This document shows, one piece after another, positions 62,046-64,000 of a stretch of DNA of 64,000 bases (positions are counted from its first letter, which is position 1; each line of letters opens with the position of its first letter). The notes beneath the pieces were generated by a model. The model was not told the DNA's origin, made no database searches, and was given only the letters and a program-made list of their open reading frames with translations. Both the position numbers and the translations under genes were made by a program. The DNA comes from Chryseomonas sp014190935 (GTDB lineage Bacteria > Pseudomonadota > Gammaproteobacteria > Pseudomonadales > Pseudomonadaceae), in NCBI RefSeq assembly GCF_014190935.1, contig NZ_JACHVV010000001.1, positions 372,001-436,000 on the forward strand, given 5' to 3'.

Positions 62046-63023
62046 ATGCAATTGGGAATCATCGGACTGGGCCGCATGGGCGGCAACATCGCACGGCGTT
62101 TGATGAAGCATGGGCATGAAGTCGCGGTCTATGATCGCAGTGCCGAAACCGTGGCCGGCCTCGGCAAGGAAGGCGCCATCACCGCCGATAGCCTGGATGA
62201 CGTCATTGCCGCCCTGGCACAGCCGCGGGCCATCTGGGTCATGCTGCCGGCCGGCGCGCCGACCGAGCAGACTATCGCCGAGCTGGCCGACCGCCTGGCT
62301 CCCGGTGACGTCATCATCGATGGCGGCAACAGCTACTACAAGGACGACATCCGTCGCGCCAAGACCCTGGCCGAGAAGGGCATCGACTATGTCGACGTCG
62401 GCACCTCCGGTGGCGTCTGGGGCCTGGAACGCGGCTACTGCATGATGATCGGCGGCAAGTCCGAAGCCGTGGAGCGCCTGGAGCCCATCTTCGAGGCCCT
62501 CGCTCCCGGCTACGGCAGCATCGAGCGGACCCGTGGCCGCAACGCCCCGGACGAGCGTGCCGAGCGTGGCTTCATCTTCACCGGTCCGGCCGGTTCGGGT
62601 CACTTCGTCAAGATGGTGCACAACGGCATCGAATACGGCCTGATGCAGGCCTACGCCGAGGGCTTCGACATCCTCAAGATGAAGAACAGCGACAAGCTGC
62701 CGGAAGACGAGCGTTTTGAGCTGGATCTGGCCGACATCGCCGAAGTCTGGCGCCGTGGCAGCGTGGTGTCCTCCTGGCTGCTGGACCTGACCGCCCAGGC
62801 CCTGGCCGGCGACGTCGAGCTGGAGAAGTTCTCCGGTTCGGTGGCCGACAGCGGCGAAGGCCGCTGGACCATCGAGGCGGCCATCGAGGAAGCGGTGCCG
62901 GTCAACGTCCTGTCCGCTGCCCTCTATGCACGCTTCCGTTCCCGCCAGCAAGCCACCTACGCCGACAAGCTGCTGTCGGCCATGCGCTTCGGCTTTGGCG
63001 GTCACGTCGAAATCCCGCAGTAA
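62046..63023 (+). CDS. gnd: 6-phosphogluconate dehydrogenase, short (GntZ/Gnd-II) form, decarboxylating
   Basis: A 325-residue enzyme, shorter than the 470-residue E. coli form and typical of the NAD-favouring short class. The nucleotide motif is GLGRMGGNIARRL at residues 6-18, with D30 (VAVYDRS) where NAD-preferring enzymes have Asp. DGGNSYYKDD, GTSGGVWGLERGY and the catalytic K189, N193 and E196 in GHFVKMVHNGIEYG are present. It makes ribulose-5-phosphate from 6-phosphogluconate. Many pseudomonads lack this step. Nineteen bases after tal-pgi. Confidence 0.95.
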   Translation: MQLGIIGLGRMGGNIARRLMKHGHEVAVYDRSAETVAGLGKEGAITADSLDDVIAALAQPRAIWVMLPAGAPTEQTIAELADRLAPGDVIIDGGNSYYKDDIRRAKTLAEKGIDYVDVGTSGGVWGLERGYCMMIGGKSEAVERLEPIFEALAPGYGSIERTRGRNAPDERAERGFIFTGPAGSGHFVKMVHNGIEYGLMQAYAEGFDILKMKNSDKLPEDERFELDLADIAEVWRRGSVVSSWLLDLTAQALAGDVELEKFSGSVADSGEGRWTIEAAIEEAVPVNVLSAALYARFRSRQQATYADKLLSAMRFGFGGHVEIPQ

Positions 63024-63106
63024 AACCTCGGCCGTTCCCCTGTGGAGCGGCCACGGGCCGCGTCCCGGGGGACGGCATCAGCCGCCCTCGTGGATAAGGC
63101 CCTGTC

Positions 63107-64000
63107 ATGACCGATTCTCCTGCCGTTACCCCCAGCACCGCCGCCCAGGAGCGCCGCTCCTGCACCAAGGCACCGACCGCTCCGCCGGCCACGCTCTTTC
63201 TGTTCGGCGCCAACGGTGATCTGGTCAAGCGACTGTTGATCCCCTCGCTGTACAACCTCCTGCGTGACGGTCTGCTCGACGACCGCACCCAGATCATCGG
63301 CGTCGACCACAATCCCAACACCGACGAAGGTTTCGCCGAACGGCTGGAAGCCTTCATCCGCGACCAGGCCGAAGCCAAGGGCAAGTCCCGGGACGAGGCG
63401 CTGGATGCCGATTTGTGGGGCCAGCTGCGCGGGCGCATCCACTATCTGCAGGGCGACTTCCTCGAAGACGCCACCTACCAGGCGGTAGGCGAACGCATCG
63501 CCCAGGCTGACACCGACAACGCCGTCTTCTACCTGGCCACCGCCGCGCGTTTCTTTGGCGACGTCGCCGAGCGCCTAGGCAAGGCCGGCCTGCTGGCAGA
63601 GCGCGAAGACGCCTATCGCCGGCTGGTGGTGGAAAAGCCCTTCGGTGCCGACCTGGCCAGCGCCCAGGCGCTCAACCAGCGCCTGCTGGCGAACATGGAG
63701 GAAAAGCAGATCTATCGGATCGACCACTACCTGGGCAAGGAGACGGTGCAGAACATCCTGGTCAGCCGTTTTTCCAACGCCCTGTTCGAGTCGTTCTGGA
63801 ACAACCACTACATCGACCATGTGCAGATCACCGCGGCCGAGACCGTGGGCGTCGAGTCGCGTGGCGATTTCTACGAGAAGACCGGCACCCTGAGGGACAT
63901 GGTGCCCAACCACCTGTTCCAGCTGCTGGCCATGGTCGCCATGGAGCCGCCGGCGTCCTTCAACGCCACCTCGGTGCGTGACGAGAAGGCCAAGGTGGTC
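63107..64000 (+). CDS. zwf: Glucose-6-phosphate dehydrogenase, N-terminal part
   Basis: The first 298 codons; the gene runs off the right edge. The NADP/NAD-binding motif is LFLFGANGDLVKRLLIPSLY near residue 30 (Asn for the usual Thr or Ser), and the substrate-binding RIDHYLGKETVQNIL motif near 205 marks the catalytic region. An 18-residue N-terminal extension precedes the core. It completes the oxidative branch with gnd in the same operon. AAGG lies seven bases before the ATG. Confidence 0.95.
   Translation, partial: MTDSPAVTPSTAAQERRSCTKAPTAPPATLFLFGANGDLVKRLLIPSLYNLLRDGLLDDRTQIIGVDHNPNTDEGFAERLEAFIRDQAEAKGKSRDEALDADLWGQLRGRIHYLQGDFLEDATYQAVGERIAQADTDNAVFYLATAARFFGDVAERLGKAGLLAEREDAYRRLVVEKPFGADLASAQALNQRLLANMEEKQIYRIDHYLGKETVQNILVSRFSNALFESFWNNHYIDHVQITAAETVGVESRGDFYEKTGTLRDMVPNHLFQLLAMVAMEPPASFNATSVRDEKAKVV

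Overview
The window is a high-GC chromosomal segment of a gammaproteobacterium, almost certainly a Pseudomonas sensu lato. The gene order mtaD/mtnA-gyrA-serC-pheA, a recognisable AmrZ, and the sets flgZ-N-M-A/cheV-cheR/flgB-L and fliC-flaG-fliD-fliS-fliT-fleQ-fleS-fleR are all pseudomonad hallmarks. A lineage such as P. oryzihabitans is possible but is not established from sequence alone.

Layout. 1-8.9 kb: housekeeping genes (methionine salvage mtaD/mtnA, gyrA-serC-pheA, a small secreted DUF4124-type protein, mgtE). 8.9-9.6 kb: the ribbon-helix-helix regulator AmrZ and tRNA-Arg(CCU). 9.8-17.8 kb: a glycan gene cluster (two GT2 glycosyltransferases, a FAD oxidoreductase, a GT-C-like membrane protein, a sugar epimerase/reductase, a TIM-barrel isomerase, a small SMR-type flippase) followed by an MFS transporter. 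17.9-22.3 kb: flgZ, flgN, flgM, flgA on the minus strand, then cheV and cheR on the plus strand. 22.3-25.1 kb: an accessory insert with a STY4528-like replication gene carrying iteron-like palindromes, a C4-antisense-like structured RNA and a small unknown gene. 25.1-36.3 kb: the rod/hook operons flgBCDE and flgFGHIJKL. 36.3-47.8 kb: a flagellin-glycosylation island of partly lower GC (WbqC protein, methyltransferase, NeuD-like acyltransferase, beta-propeller glycosidase-like protein, PhyH dioxygenase, DegT aminotransferase, two giant paralogous glycosyltransferases). 48.1-56.9 kb: fliC, flaG, fliD, fliS, fliT and the regulators fleQ, fleS, fleR. 57.1-64 kb: a pentose-phosphate operon tkt, fused tal-pgi, gnd and zwf (zwf runs off the end).

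Regulation can be read directly. Sigma-54 promoters (GG-N10-GC) precede flgA, flgB, flgF and fleS. Sigma-28 promoters (TAAA/TCAA-N15-NNCGATAA) precede flgM, fliC (two in tandem) and fliS. FleQ, sigma-54 and FleSR would drive the hook-basal-body genes; FlgM export would free FliA for filament genes. The glycosylation island sits between hook-filament junction genes and flagellin, as in plant-associated pseudomonads. A LacI-type operator almost identical to the PtxS operator lies just before tkt and suggests ketogluconate-type control of the pentose-phosphate operon.

The most unusual parts are the tkt/tal-pgi/gnd/zwf operon, the 9.8-16.4 kb glycan cluster with unknown sugar product, the accessory replication module with its structured RNA, and the flagellin-glycan island with a glycosidase-like and a dioxygenase gene.
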